In this document: in pieces, positions 24,909 through 32,574 of the stretch
Position numbering within the stretch: the stretch's first letter is position 1
How the letters are laid out: the number at the start of each line of letters is the position of its first letter
Assembly: GCF_013409505.1 (NCBI RefSeq)
Contig: NZ_JACCBN010000001.1
Span: forward strand, 4,898,001-4,962,000
DNA length: 64,000 nucleotides
Source: Actinomycetospora corticicola
GTDB lineage: Bacteria; Actinomycetota; Actinomycetes; Mycobacteriales; Pseudonocardiaceae
Direction of reading: 5' to 3'
Translations under genes and position numbers: made by a program
The notes under the pieces: generated by a model
Database searches by the model: none
What the model was told of the DNA's origin: nothing
The model's input: only the letters and a program-made list of their open reading frames with translations

Positions 24909-25762
24909 CGCCGGAGGAGCACCTCGCCGACGTGGCGCGGGGCCTCCTGGTGCGGGAAGTGCCCGGCACCGGGGACGGTGACGAGCTCGTGCTCCGGCGC
25001 CCAGCCCGCCGAGGCCCGCACCACGTCCTCGGGCACCCACGGGTCCAGCGCGCCGCGCAGGTGCAGCACCGGCACCTCGACGGGCCGGTCCAGCGCCGCC
25101 GCGAACCGGGACCCGTCCGGCCGGCCCTGGGACCGCACGGCCCAGCGGAAGTACTCCAGCGAGCAGTGCGAGGTGCGGGGCGTCAGCAGGGCCTCGGCGT
25201 GGCGGGCGACGACCCCGGCGAACTCGGGGCTCGCGGACCAGCCCGCAGCCGCACCCGCCGTCAGGAAGGCTCCGGCGGCCGCGCCGTGGTCGCGGCGCAG
25301 GGACCGCTCGGGGAGGCGCGGGAGCTGGAAGAAGGCGACGTCGCGCAGGGCCCGGGTCCAGCGCCAGGGCCGGCGGCGCACGGCGCGGCGCAGCGCCAGC
25401 GGGTGCGGGGTCGCGACGACGGCGAGGCGTGCGACGACGCGTGGGTGGAGCGTGGCGAGGGTCCAGGCGACCGCGCCGCCCCAGCCCGCGCCGACGACGG
25501 TCGCGCGGCGGGCGCCGAGGGCCGGGACGAGCCCGGCGACGTCACCGGCGAGGGTCCACAGGTCGTAGCCGCGCGGTGGCCGGTCCGACCCGCAGTAGCC
25601 CCGCAGGTCGACGGCCACCGCACGGTGCCCGGCCGCGCCGAGCGCGGTCAGCTGGTGGCGCCAGGACCACCAGAACTCCGGGAACCCGTGCAGCAGCAGG
25701 ACCGGCTCGCCGGAGGCGGGCCCGCACTCGGCGACGTGCAGCCGGATCCCGTTGGCGGACAC
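24902..25762 (-). CDS. EphE-like alpha/beta hydrolase with missing nucleophile
   Basis: A 286-residue alpha/beta-hydrolase of the epoxide hydrolase group. HGFPEFWWSWRHQ (about residues 25-37) and DLRGYCGSDRP are typical, and an acid (LDPWVP) and a His (GAGHFPHQE) are present late. The nucleophile elbow, normally GHDWGG with Asp, here reads GAGWGG, so position 93 is Gly. As written the enzyme cannot form the alkyl-enzyme ester and may be inactive or binding only. Gene position corresponds to ephE (Rv3670). The GTG at 25762 is preceded by no obvious ribosome site; it follows the holin-like gene by 59 bp. Confidence 0.82.
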   Translation of the reverse strand: MSANGIRLHVAECGPASGEPVLLLHGFPEFWWSWRHQLTALGAAGHRAVAVDLRGYCGSDRPPRGYDLWTLAGDVAGLVPALGARRATVVGAGWGGAVAWTLATLHPRVVARLAVVATPHPLALRRAVRRRPWRWTRALRDVAFFQLPRLPERSLRRDHGAAAGAFLTAGAAAGWSASPEFAGVVARHAEALLTPRTSHCSLEYFRWAVRSQGRPDGSRFAAALDRPVEVPVLHLRGALDPWVPEDVVRASAGWAPEHELVTVPGAGHFPHQEAPRHVGEVLLRRL

Positions 25763-25821
25763 CTCGCGGTGCCGCCACGGCCCGGCGAGCGCCGCCGGGT
25801 CCTCGGGTCGGTGCGGCCGGC

Positions 25822-26319
25822 TCAGCGTCGCTCGGCGACGGCCGACGTCGAGGGGGACGCGTCGGAGCGGCCGCGGCGCAGCGCCTCGACGGACTCCTTG
25901 GCCGTCTCGATCGTGCGCTCCGGCGCCTTGATCTTGCGGACCTTGAGGTAGCCGAGGAACCCGGCGATCCCGGCGATGACCAGCATCAGCACGAAGGTGA
26001 CCGCGAAGCCAGCCCAGCGCTGGGACGGCCAGATGAGGTTGAAGGCCTCGGCGACGGCGAAGAAGAAGAACCAGAAGCTGAACAGGGCGACGACCGCGGC
26101 GACGACGAAGAAGACGCTGCCCAGCACACCCTTCTTCACCTCACCGGTGATCTCCTGCTTGGCGAGTTCGACCTCCGCACGCACCAGCGTGGAGACGTGC
26201 GTGGTCACCTCCTTCACCAGCGCGCCGACGGAGGCGTCGCCGTTCTGGCGCGCCGGTTCGGCGTGGAGCGGGATGGAGGGCACCACGGGCGGGCCTCCGG
26301 GGGACGACGGCGAGGTCAC
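25822..26319 (-). CDS. phage-holin-X-like membrane protein (Rv3669 homologue)
   Basis: A 165-residue protein of the actinobacterial holin-X (PF07332-type) superfamily. VGALVKEVTTHVSTLVRAEV forms an N-terminal helix, then two transmembrane helices at about 62-84 and 99-120 and a basic tail with KVRKIKAPERTIE. The name comes from fold similarity; a lytic role is not implied. The GTG at 26319 follows AGGAGG with five bases of spacing. It precedes the EphE-like gene in the same order as in M. tuberculosis. Confidence 0.85.
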   Translation of the reverse strand: MTSPSSPGGPPVVPSIPLHAEPARQNGDASVGALVKEVTTHVSTLVRAEVELAKQEITGEVKKGVLGSVFFVVAAVVALFSFWFFFFAVAEAFNLIWPSQRWAGFAVTFVLMLVIAGIAGFLGYLKVRKIKAPERTIETAKESVEALRRGRSDASPSTSAVAERR

Positions 26320-26450
26320 AGGCCCTCCTGGCGGGTCGGGTCGAGCGGGGGCACATCGTGCCACGACCGCGACGGACGCGACCGGTGACACGACAGCACG
26401 GCCCGTGTCTTCCCGATCATCACGGCGTCCAGTCCTGCAGTTGACGTCGG

Positions 26451-26828
26451 TTACTCGGACGGGGCGCGCCGCGACGCCTTGCGGTCGCTGCGCCGGCGCT
26501 TGTCCTCCAGACGACGGAGCTTCGCGCCCCGACTGGGACGACGGGCCTTGCGCGACGGCGGGTCGGGCTGCCGGGCGCGCTCGATCCGCTCCACGGCCCG
26601 CGCCAGGGCGGCCTCGCGGTTGCGCAGCTGCGACCGGTGCTCCGACGCCGTCACGTGCAGCACGGGCCCCAGGCGCTCGACGAGCCGCTCGGGGTCCGGG
26701 AGCGCCGTGAGGTCGACGACGAGCTCCACGCGCGAGTCGGTGGTGTTCACGCCCTGCCCGCCGGGCCCCGAGGACCGGGAGAACCGCCAGGTCAGGGCAC
26801 GCTCGGGCAGCAGCTCGGTGCTGTCCAT
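26451..26828 (-). CDS. arfB: alternative ribosome-rescue factor ArfB
   Basis: A 125-residue class I release-factor-like protein. SSGPGGQGVNTTDSRVEL holds the catalytic GGQ (Gly23-Gln25). The C-terminus is a long basic tail rich in Arg/Lys (RKARRPSRGAKLRRLEDKRR), which in ArfB enters the empty mRNA channel. It frees stalled ribosomes by hydrolysing peptidyl-tRNA. Length and tail exclude full release factors. It is transcribed alone and divergent from the gene at 26953. Confidence 0.95.
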   Translation of the reverse strand: MDSTELLPERALTWRFSRSSGPGGQGVNTTDSRVELVVDLTALPDPERLVERLGPVLHVTASEHRSQLRNREAALARAVERIERARQPDPPSRKARRPSRGAKLRRLEDKRRRSDRKASRRAPSE

Positions 26829-26870
26829 GCCTCCAGTGTGCTCGCTGTGTCGAGGCGTTAACCCCCTCAC

Positions 26871-26916
26871 GTGGCGGCGGAGCGTCGTTGCTGTCATCCA
26901 GTGGCAGGAACGCCAC
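26871..26916. repeat. palindromic repeat, family A copy 2
   Basis: The 18 bases at 26881-26898 are identical to 1105-1122. Outer arms GTGGCG (26871-26876) and CGCCAC (26911-26916) pair, and the inner arms pair at 11 of 15 positions. It sits in the divergent region between arfB and the Fic-like gene. Confidence 0.65.
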
Positions 26917-26952
26917 ATCGTCGATCCGCTCCTGCCTGGGACGATGGAGCCC

Positions 26953-27693
26953 ATGACCGCCCCGACCACCGACCCGCTCGCGCCGCTGCTCGACCTGCCC
27001 GGTGTCGCCGAGGGCGCCGAGTCGATCCGCCGGCACGTCGAGGCCGTCCACGCCCACCGCACCAACCGCCGCGGCTGGCCGACGACCGCCGCCGAGGCGA
27101 GCACCCGCGCCGCCCGGGCGTCCGCGGCCCTGGACGGCGGGTCGGCCGACCTGCCCACCGACGGCCCGGTGACCGACCCGGTCCTCGCCGGAGCGCTCCG
27201 CGTCGCCGAGGCGCTCGGCGGGCTGCTACCCACGTGGCGCCGGGCGCCGCTGCAGGCCCTCGCGAGGCTGCACGTCCTCGCCGCGACGGATCGCGTCTCG
27301 GAGTCCGACCTCGGGCGGCCCCGCCCCGGCGCCTGGGTCTCGGCGCGGCTCGACGCGCTCGCCGGTCTCGTCGTCGGCGGCACCTCCGTGCCGGGCCCGG
27401 TGCTCGTCGGCGTCGTGCACGGCGAGCTGTTGGCGCTGGCACCGTTCCTCGTCGCGAACGGCGTCGTGGCGCGAGCCGCCGCGCGGCTCACCGCCATCTC
27501 GACGGGGCTCGACCCCAAGGGGCTCGTCATCCCGGAGGTCGGCCACCTGCGGGCGTCGGGCGAGTACTCGGCGGCGGCGCAGGACTTCGCGAGCGGCACC
27601 CACGAGGGTCTCGCCCGCTGGTTCGCCCACGAGGTGACCGCCTGGCGCACCGGGGCCAAGGAGGCCACCGGCATCGCGGACGCCGCGGGTTAG
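26953..27693 (+). CDS. Fic-like protein with degenerate active site
   Basis: A 246-residue protein often labelled oxidoreductase in relatives, without good reason. Residues 45-65 (AAEASTRAARASAALDGG) resemble the N-terminal helix of Fic proteins, and residues about 153-175 (VHGELLALAPFLVANGVVAR) line up with the Fic motif HPFxxGNGRxxR. In that alignment the catalytic His is Ala and the Arg of GNGR is Val, so AMP transfer is unlikely. This family call is my inference. It lies just before ssd, where M. tuberculosis has Rv3662c/Rv3661. An ATG at 26944 is an alternative start. Confidence 0.6.
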   Translation: MTAPTTDPLAPLLDLPGVAEGAESIRRHVEAVHAHRTNRRGWPTTAAEASTRAARASAALDGGSADLPTDGPVTDPVLAGALRVAEALGGLLPTWRRAPLQALARLHVLAATDRVSESDLGRPRPGAWVSARLDALAGLVVGGTSVPGPVLVGVVHGELLALAPFLVANGVVARAAARLTAISTGLDPKGLVIPEVGHLRASGEYSAAAQDFASGTHEGLARWFAHEVTAWRTGAKEATGIADAAG

Positions 27694-27706
27694 ACCGTCC
27701 GGCCCC

Positions 27707-27728
27707 GCTGCCGGTCCCCACCGGCAGC
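27707..27728 (+). terminator. stem-loop after the Fic-like gene
   Basis: A perfect 9-bp stem GCTGCCGGT around CCCC, 13 bp past the stop codon. There is no T-tract. Confidence 0.65.
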
Positions 27729-27739
27729 ACGGGGTGCGG

Positions 27740-27748
27740 TTGTCCCCA
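27740..27748 (+). promoter_or_regulatory. DnaA-box-like nonamer (variant)
   Basis: TTGTCCCCA differs by one base from the GC-rich actinobacterial DnaA box TTGTCCACA. The same variant recurs at 28968-28976, and a perfect box at 28996-29004. Confidence 0.3.
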
Positions 27749-27801
27749 GCCCGGGCCGCGCCCGTACCCGTCGTCGGGATGGTCGCCGCACGCTGCGGGA
27801 C

Positions 27802-28884
27802 GTGGACGGACGACGAGTGATCCTGCTGTGCGACGACGAGGACCTGGCCGACGAGGCGGTGCGGGTCGCCGCGGCCGCGGGGGCCGAACTGGAACGGGTG
27901 CCGGACGCGGTGGCGCTGCGCCGCCGCTGGACGGGCGCGGCGATGGTGCTGCTGGACGAGGGCGGGGCGGACGCGGTCGGGGCCTCCTCGGCGCGGCCGG
28001 GACGTCGCGACGGGGTGATCGTGCTCTGCCGGGGAGAACCGCCGGGCACGGTGTGGGAGCGGGCGGTGGCCGTCGGGGCCGAGCACGTGGTCTCGCTCCC
28101 CGAGGGGGAGGACTGGCTGGTCACGTCGCTCTCCGACGCCGCGGGAGGGCTTCCCGACGGCGGGCCCGGGCGGGTCGTGTGCGTCATCGGCGGCCGGGGC
28201 GGGGCGGGCGCGTCGGTCCTCGCGGCGGCCGTCGCGGTGCGGGCGCGGGAGGACGGCGCGCGGGTCCTCCTGGTCGACTGCGACCCGCTGGGCGGCGGAC
28301 TGGACCTCGTGGTCGGGGCGGAGCAGGTCGACGGGCTGCGCTGGCCGGGGCTGGCCCTCGGCGGCGGGCGGGTGGCGGCCTCGTCGTTGCACGAGGCGCT
28401 GCCGCGCGCCGGTGGGCCGCTGACGGTGCTCTCCTGCGACCGGCACGGACCGGGGCCGGCGCCCGACGCCGCCGTCGCGGTGGTCGAGGCGGGGCGGCGG
28501 GCCGGCGACACCGTGGTGTGCGACCTCCCGCGGCACCTCACCGACGCGGCCGCGGCAGTCCTCGCGGTGGCCGACCTGACGGTGCTGGTGGTGCCCGCCG
28601 AGGTCCGGGCCACGGCCGCTGCCGCCCGGGTCGCGCGCACGGTCGCCGAGCACGGAGCGGCGGTCGGCGTCGTCGTGCGGGGCCCGTCGCCGGGCGGGCT
28701 CGCCGGGGAGGACGTGGCGGCCGCGCTCGGCCTGGAGGTCCTGGCGTCGGTGGAGGCCGAGCCCGGGCTGGCGGCCGCGATGGACCACGGCACCGTGCCC
28801 GGGGTACGCCGCGGCCCGTTGGCCGAGGCGGCGGCCGCGGTGCTCGACGCGCTGGACGCGACGGGTGCGTCGCTGGCGGCCTGA
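27802..28884 (+). CDS. ssd: septum-site-determining/TadZ-CpaE-like protein (Ssd)
   Basis: A 360-residue MinD/ParA-superfamily protein. A receiver-like N-terminal region (residues 5-110) precedes a P-loop domain whose Walker A is altered (GGRGGAGAS, no Lys) and whose switch region is LLVDCDPLGGGLDLVVG. Rv3660c (Ssd) has the same altered loop and affects septum placement. In Tad systems the equivalent TadZ/CpaE protein places the secretion apparatus at the pole. It stands directly before cpaF here but is separated by a strong terminator, so it is its own transcript. The GTG at 27802 gives the family length. Confidence 0.88.
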   Translation: MDGRRVILLCDDEDLADEAVRVAAAAGAELERVPDAVALRRRWTGAAMVLLDEGGADAVGASSARPGRRDGVIVLCRGEPPGTVWERAVAVGAEHVVSLPEGEDWLVTSLSDAAGGLPDGGPGRVVCVIGGRGGAGASVLAAAVAVRAREDGARVLLVDCDPLGGGLDLVVGAEQVDGLRWPGLALGGGRVAASSLHEALPRAGGPLTVLSCDRHGPGPAPDAAVAVVEAGRRAGDTVVCDLPRHLTDAAAAVLAVADLTVLVVPAEVRATAAAARVARTVAEHGAAVGVVVRGPSPGGLAGEDVAAALGLEVLASVEAEPGLAAAMDHGTVPGVRRGPLAEAAAAVLDALDATGASLAA

Positions 28885-28895
28885 TCGACGGTGTC

Positions 28896-28932
28896 CGACG
28901 ACCCGGCTCCTCCTGGGGGAGCCGGGTCGTCG
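28896..28932 (+). terminator. strong stem-loop terminator after ssd
   Basis: A perfect 15-bp stem (28896-28910 with 28918-28932) around a seven-base loop, 12 bp past the ssd stop. Confidence 0.88.
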
Positions 28933-28967
28933 TCGTGCGCGCCCGTCGTGGCGTCCGGAGCAGCGGG

Positions 28968-29004
28968 TTGTCCCCACCGGCAGCCGTGGTGCGGGTTGTC
29001 CACA
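28968..29004 (+). promoter_or_regulatory. DnaA-box-like pair upstream of cpaF
   Basis: TTGTCCCCA at 28968-28976 and the perfect GC-rich DnaA box TTGTCCACA at 28996-29004 lie 28 bases apart in the 207-bp gap between ssd and cpaF. DnaA acting as a transcription factor is possible but untested. Confidence 0.35.
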
Positions 29005-29091
29005 GGGCGCGGGCCGGGATTCGCCGCGAGTGACCGTGCTCGGGCAGCGTCGTCGGTGTCGATCACCAAGCGGGGTGGGGGAGGTGCGGGG

Positions 29092-30411
29092 ATGTCGGAC
29101 GGTGCGGTGCCGGACCTGGTGGAACGGGTGCGGACGCGGCTCGCGACGGCGGGTGGCGAGGCGGGGGTGGCGGAGCTCGCCGCGGCGGTGCGGGCCGAGG
29201 CGCGCGGGGTGGTGGGGGACGCCGACGTCCTCGCGGCGGTGCGGACCCTCCAGCGGGAGTTCGTCGGCGCGGGTCCGCTGGAGCCGTTCCTGCGCGACCC
29301 GGCGGTGTCCGACGTGCTGGTCACCGCGCCGGACACGGTGTGGGTCGACCGCGGCGCCGGATTGGAGCGGGCGCGGGTCACGTTCGCCGACGAGGACGCG
29401 GTGCGGCGCCTGGCGCAGCGGCTCGCGGCCGCGGCCGGGCGGCGGCTGGACGACGCGAGTCCCTACGTCGACGCGCGGCTGCCCGGCAGCGGGGTGCGGC
29501 TGCACGCGGTCCTGCCGCCGGTGGCCGCCGACGGGACGTGCGTGTCGCTGCGGGTGCTCCGGCCGGCCCGGCACGACCTCGACGCCCTGCAGGCGGGCGG
29601 CACGGTCGACGCGACGGGGCGGGCGCTGCTGGAGGCGGTGGTCGCCGCGCGGCTGGCGTTCCTCGTCGTCGGCGGCACCGGGTCGGGCAAGACGACGGTG
29701 CTCTCGGCGCTGCTCGCCCGGGTGCCCGCCGCCGAGCGGATCGTGATCGTCGAGGACGCCGAGGAGCTGCGGCCGGCGCACCCCCACGTGGTGCGGCTCG
29801 TCTCCCGGCCCGCCAACGTCGAGGGCGCGGGGACGGTGCTGCTGCGCGACCTCGTCCGGCAGGCGCTGCGGATGCGCCCCGACCGGCTCGTCGTCGGCGA
29901 GGTCCGCGGCGCCGAGGTCTGCGAGCTGCTCGCCGCGCTCAACACCGGGCACGACGGCGGGGCGGGCACCGTCCACGCCAACTCCCCGCGCGAGGTCCCG
30001 GCCCGGCTCGAGGCCCTCGCCGCGCTGGGCGGCATGACGCCCTCGGCCCTGCGCAGCCAGATGGCGGCCGCGGTGCAGGCCGTGCTGCACGTCCGGCGCG
30101 TCGCCGACGGGCGGCGGGTCCTCGAGGCGGTCGGGGTGCTGCGCCGGACCGACGGCGACACGGTGACCGTCGTCCCCGCCTGGGGTCGCGAGGACGGATG
30201 GGCGGTCGGGCGGGCCGACCTGGGGTCGATGTTGGCCGACCGCGGCGTCGCAGCCCCGTGGTCGGGCACCTTGTCGCGAGCCGTCGGTGCCGAAACGGTC
30301 CCCGCACCCGCCGTCGGTCCGACTCTCGGCGCGGGCCCCGACCGGGCGGTCGTCGCACCGTCGCCGCGCCTGCACCACGGGGTCGCGAGCCTGCGCCCGG
30401 TGTCGGCATGA
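29092..30411 (+). CDS. cpaF: Tad-type secretion ATPase CpaF/TadA
   Basis: A 439-residue type II/IV secretion ATPase. After an N-terminal helical domain come VSDVLVTAPDTVWV, Walker A GGTGSGKTT at about 193-201, IVEDAEELRP (Asp box), VGEVRGAE (Walker B) and the His box around GTVHANSPRE. It powers pilus assembly or secretion from the cytoplasmic face. The C-terminal 60 residues after the ATPase are longer than in Rv3659c and of low complexity. The ATG at 29092 follows GGGGAGG. It heads a tight six-gene tad operon with ATGA/GTGA overlaps. Confidence 0.93.
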   Translation: MSDGAVPDLVERVRTRLATAGGEAGVAELAAAVRAEARGVVGDADVLAAVRTLQREFVGAGPLEPFLRDPAVSDVLVTAPDTVWVDRGAGLERARVTFADEDAVRRLAQRLAAAAGRRLDDASPYVDARLPGSGVRLHAVLPPVAADGTCVSLRVLRPARHDLDALQAGGTVDATGRALLEAVVAARLAFLVVGGTGSGKTTVLSALLARVPAAERIVIVEDAEELRPAHPHVVRLVSRPANVEGAGTVLLRDLVRQALRMRPDRLVVGEVRGAEVCELLAALNTGHDGGAGTVHANSPREVPARLEALAALGGMTPSALRSQMAAAVQAVLHVRRVADGRRVLEAVGVLRRTDGDTVTVVPAWGREDGWAVGRADLGSMLADRGVAAPWSGTLSRAVGAETVPAPAVGPTLGAGPDRAVVAPSPRLHHGVASLRPVSA

Positions 30412-31214
30412 GCGCGACCGTGGCCCTCCTGCTCGGCGGCGCCGCGCTGCTCGTCTGGCCTGCGTCCCCCGCGGCGACCCGGGTCCGGGCCCTGCGCACG
30501 GACGTGGCGTCGAGCGGGGGCCTCCGTCGGCCGCCGCCCGTCGTGCTCGCCGTGGCCGTACTCGGCCTCGTGGTCCTCGTGGCGGGCCCCGGAGGCGGTG
30601 TCGCGGCCCTCGTGGTCGGCGGGGTGCTGTGGCGGGCCCGCAGCGCCCGTCGTCGGGACCGGTCGCGGCGCGATGCGGTCGACGGGCTCGCCGAGGGCCT
30701 CGCCGGGTTCGCCGCCGAGCTGCGCGCCGGTCACCCCCCGGCCGCCGCGGCCGGCGCCGCCGCGCGGGACGCCCACGAGGTGTGCGCGCGCTCGCTGGCG
30801 CTCGTCGAGGCGACCGCACGGCTCGGGGGCGACGTCCCGACGGCCCTGCGCGAGTTCGCGGTCGGGGAGGCCCTGGTCGGGGTCCACGTGCGGCGCCTCG
30901 CGGACGCGTGGTCCCTCGCGGACCGGCACGGCATCGGGCTGGCCGGGCTGGCGGAGGCGGTCGCGGAGGACCTCCGCGCCCGGGTCCGCTTCGAGGGGCG
31001 ACTCGGAGCCCAGCTCGCCGGTCCGCGGACGACCGCGGCCGTCCTCGCGGGACTGCCCGTCGTCGGGTTGCTGCTCGGACAGCTGCTCGGCGCCCGGCCC
31101 TGGGCGGTGCTGACCGGCTCGGCGCTCGGGCAGGGGCTGCTCGTCGTCGGCGCGGTCCTCGTGGCCGTGGGACTGGAGTGGAGCGCCCACCTCACCGCGC
31201 GGGTCGTCCGGTGA
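30408..31214 (+). CDS. tadB: Tad inner-membrane platform protein TadB
   Basis: A 268-residue type II secretion F-domain protein (Rv3658c position). Hydrophobic helices lie at about 4-20, 44-72, 205-228 and 236-258; the cytoplasmic helical F domain between them holds LAEGLAGFAAELRAGHPP and LADRHGIGLAGLAEAV. It forms the membrane base on which the CpaF ATPase acts, together with TadC. It overlaps cpaF by ATGA and tadC by GTGA. Confidence 0.88.
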   Translation: MSATVALLLGGAALLVWPASPAATRVRALRTDVASSGGLRRPPPVVLAVAVLGLVVLVAGPGGGVAALVVGGVLWRARSARRRDRSRRDAVDGLAEGLAGFAAELRAGHPPAAAAGAAARDAHEVCARSLALVEATARLGGDVPTALREFAVGEALVGVHVRRLADAWSLADRHGIGLAGLAEAVAEDLRARVRFEGRLGAQLAGPRTTAAVLAGLPVVGLLLGQLLGARPWAVLTGSALGQGLLVVGAVLVAVGLEWSAHLTARVVR

Positions 31215-31792
31215 CCGCCCTCGTGCTCGCGGTACTGCTCCTCGCCGCCGCCCTGCTGGTCACGCCCGGGCCGGTCGACGCGGCGCTCCGGCTCGCGGCC
31301 CTCGACCGCGTGGCCCCGCCCCGTCGGGAGCGGCGGCGAGCGGAGCCCCGGGATCCGTGGCGGGAGGCGGGCGGCTGGGACGAGCTCGCCGCCTGCCTGC
31401 GCGCTGGACTGTCCCTCGACCTGGCGGTGCGCGCGGTCGCCGAGTCCGCCCCGTCGGCGACGGCGCGGGCCCTCACCCGCGTCGCCGACCTCGTCGCCCT
31501 CGGCGCCGACCCGGGCGCGGCCTGGGCGCCCGCCCTGGAGGAGCCGTCGACCGCGCGCCTCGCCCGGGCCGCCCGCCGGTCGGCCCGCAGCGGCGCGGCG
31601 GTGGCCGACGTGGCGGCGGCGGTCGCGGTCGACGTGCGCGCCGAGGCCGCCGAGGCGGTCGCCGCACGCGCCGAGCGGGCGGGCGTCCTCGTGGCCGGAC
31701 CGCTCGGGCTGTGCTTCCTGCCGGCCTTCCTGGCACTGGGGATCGCCCCGGTCGTCATCGGGCTGGCGAGCCCGCTCCTGGAGCGGACGTGA
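31211..31792 (+). CDS. tadC: Tad inner-membrane platform protein TadC
   Basis: A 193-residue T2SSF protein (Rv3657c position), shorter than classical TadC. An N-terminal membrane helix, a cytoplasmic helical domain with ELAACLRAGLSLDLAVRAVAE, and a C-terminal hydrophobic segment GLCFLPAFLALGIAPVVIG are seen. It pairs with TadB. The GTG start overlaps tadB by four bases; the pilin gene follows after 42 bp with its own AAGGAG site. Confidence 0.87.
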   Translation: MTALVLAVLLLAAALLVTPGPVDAALRLAALDRVAPPRRERRRAEPRDPWREAGGWDELAACLRAGLSLDLAVRAVAESAPSATARALTRVADLVALGADPGAAWAPALEEPSTARLARAARRSARSGAAVADVAAAVAVDVRAEAAEAVAARAERAGVLVAGPLGLCFLPAFLALGIAPVVIGLASPLLERT

Positions 31793-31834
31793 CGACCGGT
31801 GCCCACCCGGGGCCCGGGACGGAAGGAGAACACG

Positions 31835-32041
31835 ATGGAACCCACGACGACGGTCGCGCTGCTGACGGCGCGGTGCACGGCGGTGATGCGGTCGGACGAC
31901 GGGATGTCGACGGTCGAGTACGCCGTCGGTCTCGTGGCCGCGGCGGCGTTCGCCGGGCTGTTGATCGTCATCATCAACGGCGCGGGCGTCCTCGACGCCC
32001 TGACCGGACTCATCGAACGGGCCCTCGCCCCCGCAGGGTGA
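31835..32041 (+). CDS. Flp-type pilin (DUF4244)
   Basis: A 68-residue pilin-like protein, the same length as Rv3656c. After a 22-residue leader comes GMSTVEYAVG, a prepilin-type cleavage region with the conserved Glu at position 5 after the cut, then a hydrophobic helix (about 32-50). It would be the major subunit of the Tad fibre. No prepilin peptidase gene is in this window. AAGGAG precedes the ATG by five bases, consistent with high expression. Confidence 0.85.
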   Translation: MEPTTTVALLTARCTAVMRSDDGMSTVEYAVGLVAAAAFAGLLIVIINGAGVLDALTGLIERALAPAG

Positions 32042-32574
32042 TCGACGACGACCGGGGCATGGCGACCGTCGAGGCGGCGATCGCGCTGGGGGCGCTGGTC
32101 CTGGTGTTCGTGGTGGTGCTCGCGGGGCTCGGTGCGGTGGTCGCGCGCATCCGATGCGTGGACGCGGCCGGGGAGGCCGCCCGACGGGCCGCGCGGGACG
32201 ACGGCGTCGGTGCCGGGGAGCTCGCGGCCGGGCTCCCGCCGGGTGCCGAGGTCACGGTGGCGGTCGAGGGCGACACGGTGCGGGTGCGGGTGGCCCTGCC
32301 ACCGCTCGGCGGGGCGCTGCGCGGCCTGCACGTCACGGCCGAGGCGGTGGCGGCCCGGGAGCCCTCGGCGGCCGGTCCGACGGGCGTCCCCGACGGTTCG
32401 CCGTCCGACGGGGCGAGCCCCGGTTCGCCCGGCTCGGAGCGGTCCGACCCGGAGCCGTCCGACCCGGAGCCGCGCAGCCCGGAGCCGCCCGCCCCGCCCA
32501 CCCCCGGCCCGGCGGGCGAGCCCGAGCCGGCCCGGCTCCCGCCGGCCGCGGTCCCCGAGGAGCTGCCGCCGTGA
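32038..32574 (+). CDS. TadE-like pseudopilin with proline-rich tail
   Basis: A 178-residue protein. The N-terminus DDDRGMATVEAAIALGALVL is a TadE/pilin helix with the conserved Glu. After a beta-rich segment the last 60 residues are Pro/Ser/Glu-rich (SDPEPSDPEPRSPEPP), a tail absent from the shorter Rv3655c. The tail would face outward and may act as a spacer through the wall. The start overlaps the pilin stop and its stop overlaps the next gene. Confidence 0.8.
   Translation: MIDDDRGMATVEAAIALGALVLVFVVVLAGLGAVVARIRCVDAAGEAARRAARDDGVGAGELAAGLPPGAEVTVAVEGDTVRVRVALPPLGGALRGLHVTAEAVAAREPSAAGPTGVPDGSPSDGASPGSPGSERSDPEPSDPEPRSPEPPAPPTPGPAGEPEPARLPPAAVPEELPP

Noticed and set aside
25822-26319. Prophage holin gene.
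   Set aside because: Only the fold name suggests phage; no lysin or other phage gene is near, and the position is conserved in mycobacteria.
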